Position numbers and translations under genes: made by a program. Below are positions 27,212-35,016 of a DNA stretch of 43,156 nt, one piece after another. The DNA is from Saprospiraceae bacterium (GTDB lineage: Bacteria > Bacteroidota > Bacteroidia > Chitinophagales > Saprospiraceae). The stretch covers positions 1-43,156 of the forward strand of contig JAIBCI010000123.1 of assembly GCA_019694255.1 (NCBI GenBank), in the 5' to 3' direction. The notes under the pieces were generated by a model, which saw only the letters and a list, made by a program, of their open reading frames with translations, was not told where the DNA came from and did no database searches. Positions within the stretch are counted from its first letter, which is position 1, and every line of letters starts with the position of its first letter.

Positions 27212-27610
27212 TCAGCGCGCTCGTTCGGTAGCGAGAACCATTTTGACTTTGAGATCCACGCCAATCTGAAGTACATCCACCATATCCTGGACTTTAAGGT
27301 TTTGGTCAAGTCTTAAGACTACCGTGAGGTCGGGGGATTTGGCAAGATAAGTCTTTAGGAGTGGCGTAATTTTTTCATAGGGTACTTCTTGTTTTTCGAT
27401 ATAGTACCTTTTATCATTGGTTACCGAGATGGATATCGGTTTTTTAGAGGTCTGCTCACTTTGCTTGGAAGAGGGCAGCATCAGCTTAATCACATTGGGA
27501 TTGGCCAGTGTCGACACAATAAGAAAGAACAGCAAGAGAAAGAACATGATATCGTTGAGTGATTCAACACTCAGTTCTGCACCCTCTCTTTTTCTTCCGC
27601 GGATATTCAT
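27212..27610 (-). CDS. exbD: biopolymer transport protein ExbD/TolR family
   Basis: A 132-residue single-pass inner-membrane protein of the proton-driven ExbBD/TolQR motor. The N-terminal cytoplasmic segment MNIRGRKREGAELSVESL is followed by the membrane helix (about 20-38), which carries the conserved proton-pathway aspartate D20 in SLNDIMFFLLLFF. The periplasmic domain ends at about residue 130. It lies 32 bp downstream of exbB. With ExbB it would energise TonB-dependent receptors such as the one at 35439-37469, but no TonB gene is in the window, and a TolR-like role is also possible. Confidence 0.92.
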   Translation of the reverse strand: MNIRGRKREGAELSVESLNDIMFFLLLFFLIVSTLANPNVIKLMLPSSKQSEQTSKKPISISVTNDKRYYIEKQEVPYEKITPLLKTYLAKSPDLTVVLRLDQNLKVQDMVDVLQIGVDLKVKMVLATERAR

Positions 27611-27642
27611 ATACGATTTTTATTGATCCTGGAATTTTGTTC

Positions 27643-28329
27643 TTATCTCGCTGGAGCATGGAGAATGTCCATGAATTCAATACTACTCCTTTCCAGTTTG
27701 TTGACTTCTTCATCCAGCATCATGGTCAGGAAATAATATCCGACGAAGGCGATAATACCCACCAGAAGTCCTCCGGCAGATGTGAGCATTTTCTGATACA
27801 ATCCACTGGAAATAACTCCGATCGAGAGATTGTCGGTCAGTGAGATATCGTAGAATATCTTGATAACCCCCATGATAGTACCCAGGAATCCGAACATCGG
27901 TGCCAGGCGGGCGATCAGTGAAAGATAGTTGATCTTCTTTTCCAGACGAAAGGTTTCTACACGGCCGACGTTTTCGATGGCATTTTCAATCTCAGGCATC
28001 GGACGACCGAGTCGTGAAATTCCCTTTTCAACCATACGCGCCAGTGGTGTATCCGAACTGGCACAAATGCTCTGCACAGCGGTCAGGTTTCCCGATGAGA
28101 TATTTGCCCTCAAATTCTGCATCACTTTTTCATCTTCCTTCACAACGGACTTGATGGTAAAGAATCGTTCAATAAAAATCCAAACTGCGATGAAGGACAA
28201 TAAGACCTGTATGCTGATAATTCCAACACCCAGAGGTCCACTGCTCAGGATGATATCAAAGATGCTTTTGGTCGCAAGGCTGGTGGTTGCATTGACGGCT
28301 TCTTCTGTTCCTGGTATTAAGAAAAACAT
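27643..28329 (-). CDS. exbB: MotA/TolQ/ExbB proton channel family protein
   Basis: A 228-residue inner-membrane protein with three transmembrane segments (about 31-55, 140-165, 178-200). It has the family core LARLAPMFGFLGTIMGVIKIF and the third-helix SAGGLLVGIIAFVGYYF. The long cytoplasmic loop between TM1 and TM2 contains RMVEKGISRLGRPMPEIENAI. It forms the stator-type proton channel with ExbD, encoded 32 bp downstream. The leader region carries a TATATTTG element and a GC-rich hairpin. Confidence 0.92.
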   Translation of the reverse strand: MFFLIPGTEEAVNATTSLATKSIFDIILSSGPLGVGIISIQVLLSFIAVWIFIERFFTIKSVVKEDEKVMQNLRANISSGNLTAVQSICASSDTPLARMVEKGISRLGRPMPEIENAIENVGRVETFRLEKKINYLSLIARLAPMFGFLGTIMGVIKIFYDISLTDNLSIGVISSGLYQKMLTSAGGLLVGIIAFVGYYFLTMMLDEEVNKLERSSIEFMDILHAPAR

Positions 28330-28811
28330 GGTTAAATTGAATTTTGAATATAACGGCTATATAATTGGATTATTGCCGGGCTTATTTCCGGCAGGCACAA
28401 ATATAGACTTTTACTAATATATCCTAAAATAATTATTCATTGAGGTATCCGTATGACCGGAAGTGGAAAGGCTAATAAAGATATAGGATTAGATGATATT
28501 ATTATATATTTAAATATATAATAAATTATAAAACAAAGTATAATAAATATTATAAAATTATATATATTGAAATAATGTCTGTAATTGAATAAGTGTTTCT
28601 GATTGGTTGTATTCCCATAACCCGATCAGAATTCAAGTATTCGGCATGACCCGTTTGGTATTCCTTAAATCGGCTCGTTTTGAATTTGGTGAATTGAATT
28701 GGTTTGAAGAATTCTTTTCTGGTAAAAATGTCAACGGTCAATTTTTCCAATTGAATTCAGACAGTATAATTATTCCAATTTCCAATATTTCTAAAAAGTA
28801 GAATTCTCTTA
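28330..28811. other. AT-rich intergenic region
   Basis: 482 bp upstream of exbB and downstream of the DUF2064 gene. Positions about 28495-28567 are almost pure A/T. The right half (28600-28800) holds short open frames on both strands with no recognisable features, so I do not call a gene. The exbB promoter candidate lies at the left end. Confidence 0.5.
28374..28405 (-). promoter_or_regulatory. -7 element and leader hairpin upstream of exbB
   Basis: Read on the minus strand, 28398-28405 is TATATTTG, matching TAnnTTTG, 68 bp upstream of the exbB ATG. Just inside it, TGCCGG (28374-28379) and CCGGCA (28388-28393) form a six-base-pair stem with an eight-base loop that would lie at the extreme 5' end of the transcript. 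Confidence 0.4.
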
Positions 28812-29462
28812 TCAATAAGCTCGAGGAGAAGGATTGACCGTTTTATGTTGTGTTGTGATATAGCGGATCCAATCGCTGTAATGATCTATATCCGGGTAGG
28901 TCTTCAATAGCCTGAAATTGAGGTTTAGCATTTGGCATGCATCTAGACTTTGTCTCAGCACCTTGTCTGTTCCCCAGTCAATTTCCTTAAAAAGTTCTTC
29001 CTGTATTGAGGTCATGCCCATCAGGTAATAACCGCCGTCTATGGCGGGTCCAAATACCACATCGTGCGTGTTCAACGATTTAAATGCAACATCGATATCT
29101 TCAGCAATCAGGTAAGGGCAATCACTACCAATGACCACGGCACGTTTATATTCCTTTAACGCGGAGGAAAACGCCTGGAGCATTCGTTCTCCAAGTGTAT
29201 TTCCCTGTTGGATTTGGGTGTCTTCATGCATCATATTCTCGGGAACAAAATCACTAAAACACCAACGGACATTCACTTTGCATTGCTTGACAACACGGAT
29301 CGTATGCGCATAAAGATGTTCATAAATTTCGAGCGCCTGGGCTTCGCTAGTTTCTGCTGCTATTCGTGTCTTGACCTTGCCCTGCACAGGATTGCGCAAA
29401 AAAACAAGGAGCAAGTTGTCTGATGAAAACTCCGCAAATGGTTCTTCCACGACAGGAATCAT
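28812..29462 (-). CDS. TIGR04282/DUF2064 glycosyltransferase-like protein
   Basis: A 216-residue soluble nucleotidyl/glycosyltransferase-fold protein. Motifs of the family are clear: FLRNPVQGKVKTRIA (residues about 20-34), the metal/nucleotide block VIGSDCPYL, and VFGPAIDGGYYLMGM. Databases label the family 'arsenosugar biosynthesis glycosyltransferase', but most members sit outside any arsenic context and no arsenic gene is visible here, so the substrate is open. The start overlaps the stop of the PspC gene by one base (TAATG), which suggests translational coupling in the PadR-PspC operon. Confidence 0.87.
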   Translation of the reverse strand: MIPVVEEPFAEFSSDNLLLVFLRNPVQGKVKTRIAAETSEAQALEIYEHLYAHTIRVVKQCKVNVRWCFSDFVPENMMHEDTQIQQGNTLGERMLQAFSSALKEYKRAVVIGSDCPYLIAEDIDVAFKSLNTHDVVFGPAIDGGYYLMGMTSIQEELFKEIDWGTDKVLRQSLDACQMLNLNFRLLKTYPDIDHYSDWIRYITTQHKTVNPSPRAY

Positions 29463-30091
29463 TATGATTTGCGTTGGGTTTTTTCAATCAGTGTCTCGAT
29501 CTTATCGGAAAACTTGGCAAATTTCTCTTCCACTTTAGCAGCAATGTTATCAATGTTTACCGGCATTCCTTTCATTTGTAATTGTTCGCTTGAAGTCACT
29601 GCAGGCTTGGTCAGGATCCACAGTGCAAAATACAGCAGTAACGTGGCACCGCCTGCGGTAAGTCCAATCAGAAAAGCAATCCGCATAAAAATGGGATCTT
29701 CAATACCCAGGTAATGGGATAATCCGCTGCAGACTCCTGCAATTTTTTTATTATACGGATCGCGGTATAATTTTTTACCAGGTCTAAATCCCCATTCATT
29801 TTCTAACGGCTCGTTGTGATTGTTTTCTCTGCCATCCGCAAACTCCTGTGGTGATCCCATGATGTTCATCACTTCACTCACCATTCTGAGGTCAACAATG
29901 GTGCGCTGCTGCATTTTCTCTTGCAACAATTCCGCGATTCTTGATTCAATGTCCTGCATGATTTCCTTACGTGTATCCTGCGAAGTAAATTTTTTGCTGA
30001 TACTGTCGAGATAATGATCGAGTTTGAAGTAAGCATCTTCATCGATGCTGAAAGGCGATCCGCCAATATTCATGTGCATAATCTTATTCAT
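29462..30091 (-). CDS. PspC-domain membrane protein
   Basis: A 209-residue protein with an N-terminal cytoplasmic segment (MNIGGSPFSIDEDAYFKLD, about residues 6-100, helical and charged) that is typical of Bacteroidota PspC proteins. The PspC domain follows at about 105-165 (KKIAGVCSGLSHYLGIEDP, then a hydrophobic helix with RIAFLIGLTAGGATLLLY). The C-terminus is a charged amphipathic tail. PspC proteins take part in membrane-stress responses in other bacteria; here the function is inferred from context. The gene sits 14 bp after a PadR regulator that probably controls it, a common pairing in Bacteroidota and Firmicutes. Confidence 0.9.
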   Translation of the reverse strand: MNKIMHMNIGGSPFSIDEDAYFKLDHYLDSISKKFTSQDTRKEIMQDIESRIAELLQEKMQQRTIVDLRMVSEVMNIMGSPQEFADGRENNHNEPLENEWGFRPGKKLYRDPYNKKIAGVCSGLSHYLGIEDPIFMRIAFLIGLTAGGATLLLYFALWILTKPAVTSSEQLQMKGMPVNIDNIAAKVEEKFAKFSDKIETLIEKTQRKS

Positions 30092-30105
30092 GGTTTGTAA
30101 AGGTT

Positions 30106-30450
30106 TTAATTGTTGGTTTGACTAAAATTCATGGATTGGTTCACATTACTTACAAAGTTGGTCCAGCTGCTGTGTAATTCTTTTAAAAAGTGCTGGCCTT
30201 CTTCTGTAATGCGGTAATACTTACGTGGTGGGCCGGAAGTTGATTCCCTCCAGGAATAATCCAATAGTCCTGCATTTTTAAGGCGATTGAGCAAAGGGTA
30301 CAGGGTTCCTTCAACCACAATCAGATCCGAATGTCTGAGGGTCTGGATGATGTCAGAGGGATAGGCCTCCCTTGTGGCCAGAATTGAAAGGATGCACATA
30401 TCAAGTACTCCTTTCTTCATTTGAGCGATGGCATTGTCGTAATTGACCAT
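30106..30450 (-). CDS. PadR-family transcriptional regulator
   Basis: A 114-residue winged-helix regulator of the short PadR type. The N-terminal MKKGVLDMCILSILATREAYPSD helix, the recognition region VVEGTLYPLLNRLKNAGLL and the wing GPPRKYYRITEEG are all present; the short C-terminal helix gives the dimer interface. First gene of a PadR-PspC-glycosyltransferase operon. A TAACTTTG element and an imperfect 19 bp palindrome lie just upstream, consistent with autorepression. The ligand cannot be predicted. Confidence 0.93.
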   Translation of the reverse strand: MVNYDNAIAQMKKGVLDMCILSILATREAYPSDIIQTLRHSDLIVVEGTLYPLLNRLKNAGLLDYSWRESTSGPPRKYYRITEEGQHFLKELHSSWTNFVSNVNQSMNFSQTNN

Positions 30451-30469
30451 ATAAATTGTTTTGACAGGC

Positions 30470-30477
30470 CAAAGTTA
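30470..30477 (-). promoter_or_regulatory. -7 element of the PadR operon
   Basis: Read on the minus strand this is TAACTTTG, an exact TAnnTTTG match, 19 bp upstream of the padR-type ATG at 30450. Confidence 0.5.
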
Positions 30478-30490
30478 ATACAAAGCAATG

Positions 30491-30509
30491 TACTATGTAT
30501 AACAAAGTA
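30491..30509. promoter_or_regulatory. candidate PadR operator
   Basis: A 19 bp imperfect inverted repeat centred on 30500: TACTATGTA and, on the other side, AACAAAGTA. Seven of nine positions pair. ATGT...ACA(A/T) half-sites are usual for PadR-family operators, and the site lies just upstream of the -7 element of the PadR gene. Confidence 0.4.
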
Positions 30510-30619
30510 GCTTAACTAGCAGAATACTACGATCAAAAGGCAATTTTTCCCGATGAGAATGTCAATTTACCGTTTTCGCGAGATTAAATAAAGAATATAG
30601 CGGCTTATGCCAGCCTCAT

Positions 30620-30627
30620 TATATTTG
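30620..30627 (+). promoter_or_regulatory. -7 element before the 167-residue unknown protein
   Basis: TATATTTG matches TAnnTTTG and ends 5 bp before the ATG at 30633. No -33 motif is seen at 19-21 bp. The transcript would be nearly leaderless if this is used. Confidence 0.35.
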
Positions 30628-30632
30628 CCTCA

Positions 30633-31136
30633 ATGGATGCAAATTTCAAACAGTTAATCCGGTACTTTCCGCTCGGTAAGTTGCCATTCTCACTGGAAAA
30701 AGGCAGTGAACATGAGTTTGCAATGACCAATGAAAGCCTGCCGATGGCTTTGCTAGAAGAATTACTGTCACCTCATCTCGCATTTGAACTGGATGAATTT
30801 AGTGAATTAATGCCGGGAGTTCACTGGCGTACAGGTGAAGGCGGATATGTTCTGGTGTTCTGGGCAGCGAGACTATTGCGACATTCATTTTATCTTTTTA
30901 GCTACTCACCAGAAGGTCAGTGGCTTGATGATGCTGAGGTCGCCGGTTTTTTCTTTGAAGACGGTCAGATGATCAGCAGGATGGCCAACATCGAAGAGCC
31001 GGATTCTTTCCATGTCGTTGAGGCAGTTATTCCGGATGATTCCGGTATCATCGATGCTTCTACCACAATCAAATGGCTCATTGAAATAGATCACGAGGGT
31101 AAGTTCAGGCAATCAGATGCCTCGGAAATGGAATAA
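30633..31136 (+). CDS. conserved hypothetical protein
   Basis: Function not recognised. The 167-residue soluble, acidic protein has no signal peptide, membrane segment or cysteine motif. It alternates predicted strands and short helices: YFPLGKLPFSLEKGSEHEF at the start, VLVFWAARLLRHSFYLFSY in the middle, and TTIKWLIEIDHEGKFRQSD at the end. Good coding character, a TATATTTG element directly upstream and a terminator directly downstream support it as a real single gene. It lies divergent from the PadR operon and convergent with the DUF1573 gene. Confidence 0.7.
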   Translation: MDANFKQLIRYFPLGKLPFSLEKGSEHEFAMTNESLPMALLEELLSPHLAFELDEFSELMPGVHWRTGEGGYVLVFWAARLLRHSFYLFSYSPEGQWLDDAEVAGFFFEDGQMISRMANIEEPDSFHVVEAVIPDDSGIIDASTTIKWLIEIDHEGKFRQSDASEME

Positions 31137-31139
31137 AAA

Positions 31140-31174
31140 AGCCCGGCTGCAAAAGCAACCAGGCTGATTCTTTT
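31140..31174. terminator. probably bidirectional rho-independent terminator
   Basis: An 11-position stem (31140-31150 with 31155-31165, nine pairs, two C-A mismatches) around an AAAA loop, preceded by an A-run (31134-31140) and followed by TTCTTTT. It sits between the convergent stops at 31136 and 31189, so it can serve both genes. Confidence 0.65.
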
Positions 31175-31188
31175 AGTCTCAAAAGGAA

Positions 31189-31650
31189 TTATCCTTTTGG
31201 ATTTAATACATTGCCTTGATTCGCAGGCACATTCTCTTCATGGTCTTCGGAAATGTTGCCTTTAACAAACAATCTTATTTCTTCATCCCCTTCATTTGTT
31301 TGGATAGAAACAGTCTTGTTGATTGAACCTACTCTTTGAGTGTCATAACGAATCTCGATAACACCAGTTTCGCCTGGCATTATTGGCTCTTTAGGCCATG
31401 TCGGAACTGTACAACCGCAGGATCCTCTGGCATTTTTAACAATCAGAGGTTCGGTGCCTTTGTTCGTAAAAACAGCTTTTCTCAACGGATCAGCTCCTTT
31501 TTTTATTTCGCCGTAATCCACGGTATTGGTTTCAAAAACCATTTTAGGACCGCCGGTTTTTTCAGTAGCCGGGGTAGCCTGAGCGGGAGTCTGAGCACGA
31601 AGGCCTAAAGACAGGACTAAACCTAAGGTTAAAAGAAATAAGTTTTTCAT
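31189..31650 (-). CDS. secreted DUF1573-domain protein
   Basis: A 153-residue exported protein. I start at the ATG at 31650, which opens a signal peptide (MKNLFLLTLGLVLSLGLRAQ); the frame extends 51 codons further upstream but into AT-rich promoter-like sequence. The DUF1573 domain (about 35-135) shows VDYGEIKKGADPLRKAVFTN, the cysteine motif ARGSCGCTVPTWP and MPGETGVIEIRYDT. The fold is an Ig-like ASH/MSP-type beta sandwich. These proteins are abundant in Bacteroidota and their function is unknown. A TAAATTTG element lies upstream. Confidence 0.9.
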   Translation of the reverse strand: MKNLFLLTLGLVLSLGLRAQTPAQATPATEKTGGPKMVFETNTVDYGEIKKGADPLRKAVFTNKGTEPLIVKNARGSCGCTVPTWPKEPIMPGETGVIEIRYDTQRVGSINKTVSIQTNEGDEEIRLFVKGNISEDHEENVPANQGNVLNPKG

Positions 31651-31680
31651 AAATAAGTTAGTTGTTTTTAAATAGTTGAA

Positions 31681-31688
31681 CAAATTTA
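31681..31688 (-). promoter_or_regulatory. -7 element of the DUF1573 gene
   Basis: Read on the minus strand this is TAAATTTG, matching TAnnTTTG, 30 bp before the ATG at 31650. It supports the shorter start choice for this gene. Confidence 0.45.
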
Positions 31689-31816
31689 CTAAGTATAACA
31701 TCAAATTAGACTTCATATAGTCTTTAAATGCTGTTAATTCCGTGTTAAAAGAAAAATTAATTATTTTGGGTTGATCTTTCGCATTTGTAAGGTGATCAGG
31801 CATCTACGAATTAGTC

Positions 31817-31824
31817 TATTTTTG
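31817..31824 (+). promoter_or_regulatory. -7 element of the E1 dehydrogenase gene
   Basis: TATTTTTG matches TAnnTTTG and lies 18 bp before the ATG at 31843. The nearest TTTG upstream (31784-31787) is at a spacing that is too long. Confidence 0.4.
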
Positions 31825-31842
31825 CGAGCATAATAAACCGGT

Positions 31843-34251
31843 ATGTCGATATATCATCCGATTAAGAATTTCCTTGACGCAATCGAAGGCGAATCAGCCC
31901 CTTTCAGACAGGAAGTACTTAGAGATTATTGGGTATGCCTGGTGAGCCGTGAGGTTTCTTTGGCTGGCAGGAAAGAAGTACTGGGCGGCAAAGCCAAATT
32001 CGGGATACTCGGAGATGGCAAGGAGCTTCCTCAGGTGGCCATGGCGCGGGCATTCGAAAATGGTGATTTCCGATCAGGCTACTACAGGGATCAGACATTT
32101 ATGTTTGCGCTGGATCTTTGCTCAGTAGAAGATTACTTTGCTCAGTTATATGCGGATCCGGTGCATGATCCATTCAGCGGAGGCCGGCAGATGAATGCCC
32201 ATTTCGCTACCCCTTTGGTTGATGCAGACTCCCAATGGATTAATCATACCACGCGTTATAATGTCTCTGCAGACATATCTCCGACCTCAGGACAGATGGC
32301 CAGAGCCTTAGGACTTGCGCTGGCATCCAAGCATTACCGCCAGAATGAAAGCCTTGGCGATTATTCATCATTGTTTTCAAGGCAGGGTAGGGAGGTCTCT
32401 TTTGTAACGATCGGAGACGCCTCCACTTCGGAAGGGGTTTTCTGGGAAACCATGAATGCTGCGGCAGTTCAACAGGTACCGCTGGCAGTCTTTGTATGGG
32501 ATGATGGCTATGGGATTTCTGTTCCAATTGAACTGCAGACTGTTAAGCAGAATATTTCATCCGCGCTTGCGGGTTTTGAAAAGGAAGAAAACACGAACGG
32601 TATCCTGATTTACAAGCTCAAAGCCTGGGACTATGCAGGATTAGTCAATGGCATCCAGGAAGGAATAAGCCGCTGCCGCACGGATCATGTGCCGGTACTT
32701 TTTCATGTACAGGAAGTTACACAGCCTCAAGGGCATTCAACCAGCGGATCCCATGAAAGATACAAATCCAAGGACCGTCTGGAATGGGAAAGTGACCAGG
32801 ACTGTATCAAGATGTTTCAAAGTTGGATCCTGGAGAACGATTTATTATCTGCGGATCTCATTGATCAATTGCAAAAAACAGCCAAGGATTATGTGCGTCA
32901 ACAGCGATCCAAAGCATGGGCGCGATCGCTCGAGTACCCACAAAAGCAACTTACTGTACTTAAAAATATATTGCAGTCAATGCCGGAAGATCTGGTCAGC
33001 GACGCTAGGGTTGACTCGGTCCTAAAAACAACAGAGCCAATGATCCATGAATGTCTGGCCATTGCAAGACAGCTGCAGACGCAGTGGAGAGCACAAGGCA
33101 GGCATGAGGAAGCGGCTGCTCTAAATGTCTGGATATCTGACGTCATTCGTCAGGCCCAAACAGATTATCATGCCAATCTCATTGCAGAAGGGAATGCGCA
33201 TTACAATGCCATTCCGATGGTTGGACCTCAATGGGAGGGCAGTCAGGAAATGAATGGATACCAGGTCATCAATAAGTATTTTGAACAGCTGTTTGAGAAT
33301 AATCCCGAAGTGCTTGCCTTTGGAGAGGATGTCGGCAAAATTGGCGACGTCAACCAGGGATTTGCGGGGTTGCAGGAGCGTTTTGGTGAATTGAGGGTGT
33401 TTGATACGGGTATCCGCGAATGGACCATTGTGGGTCAGGCGATCGGACTCAGTATGCGCGGCTTGCGCCCAATCGCTGAATTGCAATACCTGGATTATGT
33501 CATTTATGCATTGTCTGCGCTGGCAGATGATTTGGCGACAGTTCGATACCGCTCAGATGGTATTCAACAAGCTCCGGCTATTATCCGTACACGGGGACAC
33601 CGATTGGAAGGGATTTGGCATTCCGGCAGTCCGATTGGGATGTTACTTCATTCACTGAGAGGAATTCACCTCTGTGTGCCGCGCAACTTTACCATTGCCG
33701 CTGGAATGTATAATACGCTCATGGCCTCAAAAGACCCGGGAATCGTGATCGAGTGTTTAAATGGTTACAGATTAAAGGAGAACTGTCCGGTAAATCTCAC
33801 TACTTATACTGTACCACTCGGAGTAGTTGAGGTGATGCGAAGGGGATCTGACCTTAGCCTGGTGACATATGGTTCAACTGTGCGCATTGCCCAGAAGGCT
33901 TGTGAAGTTTTAGCAGCAATGAACATTGAAGTCGAACTTATAGATGTGCAGACTTTGCTACCTTTTGATGATGCACATGACATTGCCAAATCATTGCGTA
34001 AGACGAATAAGTTGGTGATTGTCGATGAAGATGTACCAGGAGGTGCATCCGCGTATATACTTCAGCAGGTTTTGCAGGTTCAGGGGGCCTATCAGCATCT
34101 CGATACACCGCCAATTTGTATTAGTAGTCACGAGCATCGTCCACCTTACGGTAGTGATGGCGATTATTTTTCCAAACCAAGCTGTGAAGATATAGTAGAA
34201 GCCATTCACAAGATGATGTCTGAATATCATCCTGCGCAACATAAGTTCTAA
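31843..34251 (+). CDS. thiamine-diphosphate-dependent alpha-ketoacid dehydrogenase E1, alpha and beta fused
   Basis: An 802-residue E1 component joining the alpha and beta subunits that are separate in most branched-chain or pyruvate dehydrogenases. The alpha half holds the ThDP motif starting at GDASTSEGVFWETMNAA (about residue 191) and ending WDDGYGIS. The beta half starts near residue 465 with VLAFGEDVGKIGDVNQGF and has RVFDTGIREWTIVGQAIGLS, where E is the likely ThDP-activating glutamate, and a transketolase C-terminal domain (DLSLVTYGSTV, then VEDEDVPGGAS-like). It decarboxylates a 2-oxoacid and transfers the acyl group to an E2. A branched-chain 2-oxoacid substrate (2-oxoisovalerate) is most likely by similarity, but pyruvate is not excluded; E2 and E3 are elsewhere. 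Confidence 0.88.
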   Translation: MSIYHPIKNFLDAIEGESAPFRQEVLRDYWVCLVSREVSLAGRKEVLGGKAKFGILGDGKELPQVAMARAFENGDFRSGYYRDQTFMFALDLCSVEDYFAQLYADPVHDPFSGGRQMNAHFATPLVDADSQWINHTTRYNVSADISPTSGQMARALGLALASKHYRQNESLGDYSSLFSRQGREVSFVTIGDASTSEGVFWETMNAAAVQQVPLAVFVWDDGYGISVPIELQTVKQNISSALAGFEKEENTNGILIYKLKAWDYAGLVNGIQEGISRCRTDHVPVLFHVQEVTQPQGHSTSGSHERYKSKDRLEWESDQDCIKMFQSWILENDLLSADLIDQLQKTAKDYVRQQRSKAWARSLEYPQKQLTVLKNILQSMPEDLVSDARVDSVLKTTEPMIHECLAIARQLQTQWRAQGRHEEAAALNVWISDVIRQAQTDYHANLIAEGNAHYNAIPMVGPQWEGSQEMNGYQVINKYFEQLFENNPEVLAFGEDVGKIGDVNQGFAGLQERFGELRVFDTGIREWTIVGQAIGLSMRGLRPIAELQYLDYVIYALSALADDLATVRYRSDGIQQAPAIIRTRGHRLEGIWHSGSPIGMLLHSLRGIHLCVPRNFTIAAGMYNTLMASKDPGIVIECLNGYRLKENCPVNLTTYTVPLGVVEVMRRGSDLSLVTYGSTVRIAQKACEVLAAMNIEVELIDVQTLLPFDDAHDIAKSLRKTNKLVIVDEDVPGGASAYILQQVLQVQGAYQHLDTPPICISSHEHRPPYGSDGDYFSKPSCEDIVEAIHKMMSEYHPAQHKF

Positions 34252-34293
34252 ATAGTTTGTTCCGTTATTCAGATAAACTCTAAGATTAACCTG

Positions 34294-35010
34294 TTGAATA
34301 AGGCACTGATAGTTATTCCCACTTACAATGAGATCGAAAATATTGAATCGATTATCAGAGCAGTATTTTCACAACATTTGAAAGCTGATATCCTTGTAGT
34401 GGATGATCTTTCTCCGGATGGAACAGCGGATATGGTTCGCAGTCTACAGAGCGAATTTCCCGACCAGCTTCACCTTTTAGTTGGAATGGGAAAGGCCGGA
34501 CTGGGAAAGGCTTACCTCAAGGGATTTCACTGGGCTTTGGAACGCAATTATGATACCGTCACTGAAATGGATGCAGATTTCAGTCACCCTCCTGAAAAAC
34601 TTCGGGAGATGATTGAAGCAGTATCCAGCGGGAGGGCTGATGTAAGTATTGGTTCACGCTATGTCCCCGGCGGCGGCGTTGTAAACTGGCCGCTTATTCG
34701 TTTGTTTATTTCACGGTCAGCTTCATTCTATGTTCGTGTCATCACAGGAATGGGAATAAAGGATCCCACCGCAGGATTCGTATGCTATCACGAAAAAGTT
34801 CTTAGAAATATCGGACTCGACACCATTCAGTTTGTCGGGTACGGATTTCAGATTGAGATGAAGTACAAAGCTTACCGTAAAGGATACAAACTTCTTGAAA
34901 TACCTATTTTGTTTCCAGATCGCCAGAAAGGGCAGTCAAAAATGAATATTCTCATTATAAGAGAAGCGCTGACCGGCGTTTTCAAATTAAGGTTTTCAGG
35001 TAAGTACTGA
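34294..35010 (+). CDS. polyprenol (dolichol-phosphate) monophosphomannose synthase-like GT2 glycosyltransferase
   Basis: A 238-residue soluble GT2 enzyme like the catalytic domain of DPM1, which moves a sugar from a nucleotide donor to polyprenyl phosphate. Motifs: VIPTYNEIENIE (residues 6-17), VVDDLSPDGTADM, the metal-binding MDADFSHPPEKL (DAD), GSRYVPGGGVVNWPLIR, and a C-terminal ILFPDRQKGQSKMN acceptor-loop region. There is no C-terminal membrane domain. The start must be the TTG at 34294: the GT2 motif begins five codons in and no ATG is available before it. It follows the E1 gene by 42 bp on the same strand. Donor sugar is uncertain. Confidence 0.9.
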   Translation: MNKALIVIPTYNEIENIESIIRAVFSQHLKADILVVDDLSPDGTADMVRSLQSEFPDQLHLLVGMGKAGLGKAYLKGFHWALERNYDTVTEMDADFSHPPEKLREMIEAVSSGRADVSIGSRYVPGGGVVNWPLIRLFISRSASFYVRVITGMGIKDPTAGFVCYHEKVLRNIGLDTIQFVGYGFQIEMKYKAYRKGYKLLEIPILFPDRQKGQSKMNILIIREALTGVFKLRFSGKY

Positions 35011-35016
35011 CTCACC

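Noticed and set aside
28550-28801. Overlapping 64-66 residue frames on both strands in the exbB-DUF2064 gap
   Set aside because: Non-ATG starts, AT-rich compositional bias and no recognisable features; not enough to call a gene.
28812-29462. Arsenosugar biosynthesis role for the DUF2064 protein
   Set aside because: The family label alone suggests it; no radical-SAM ArsS or other arsenic gene is in the window.
31651-31803. 51-codon N-terminal extension of the DUF1573 protein
   Set aside because: It would place the signal peptide internally, and a TAAATTTG element lies within it.
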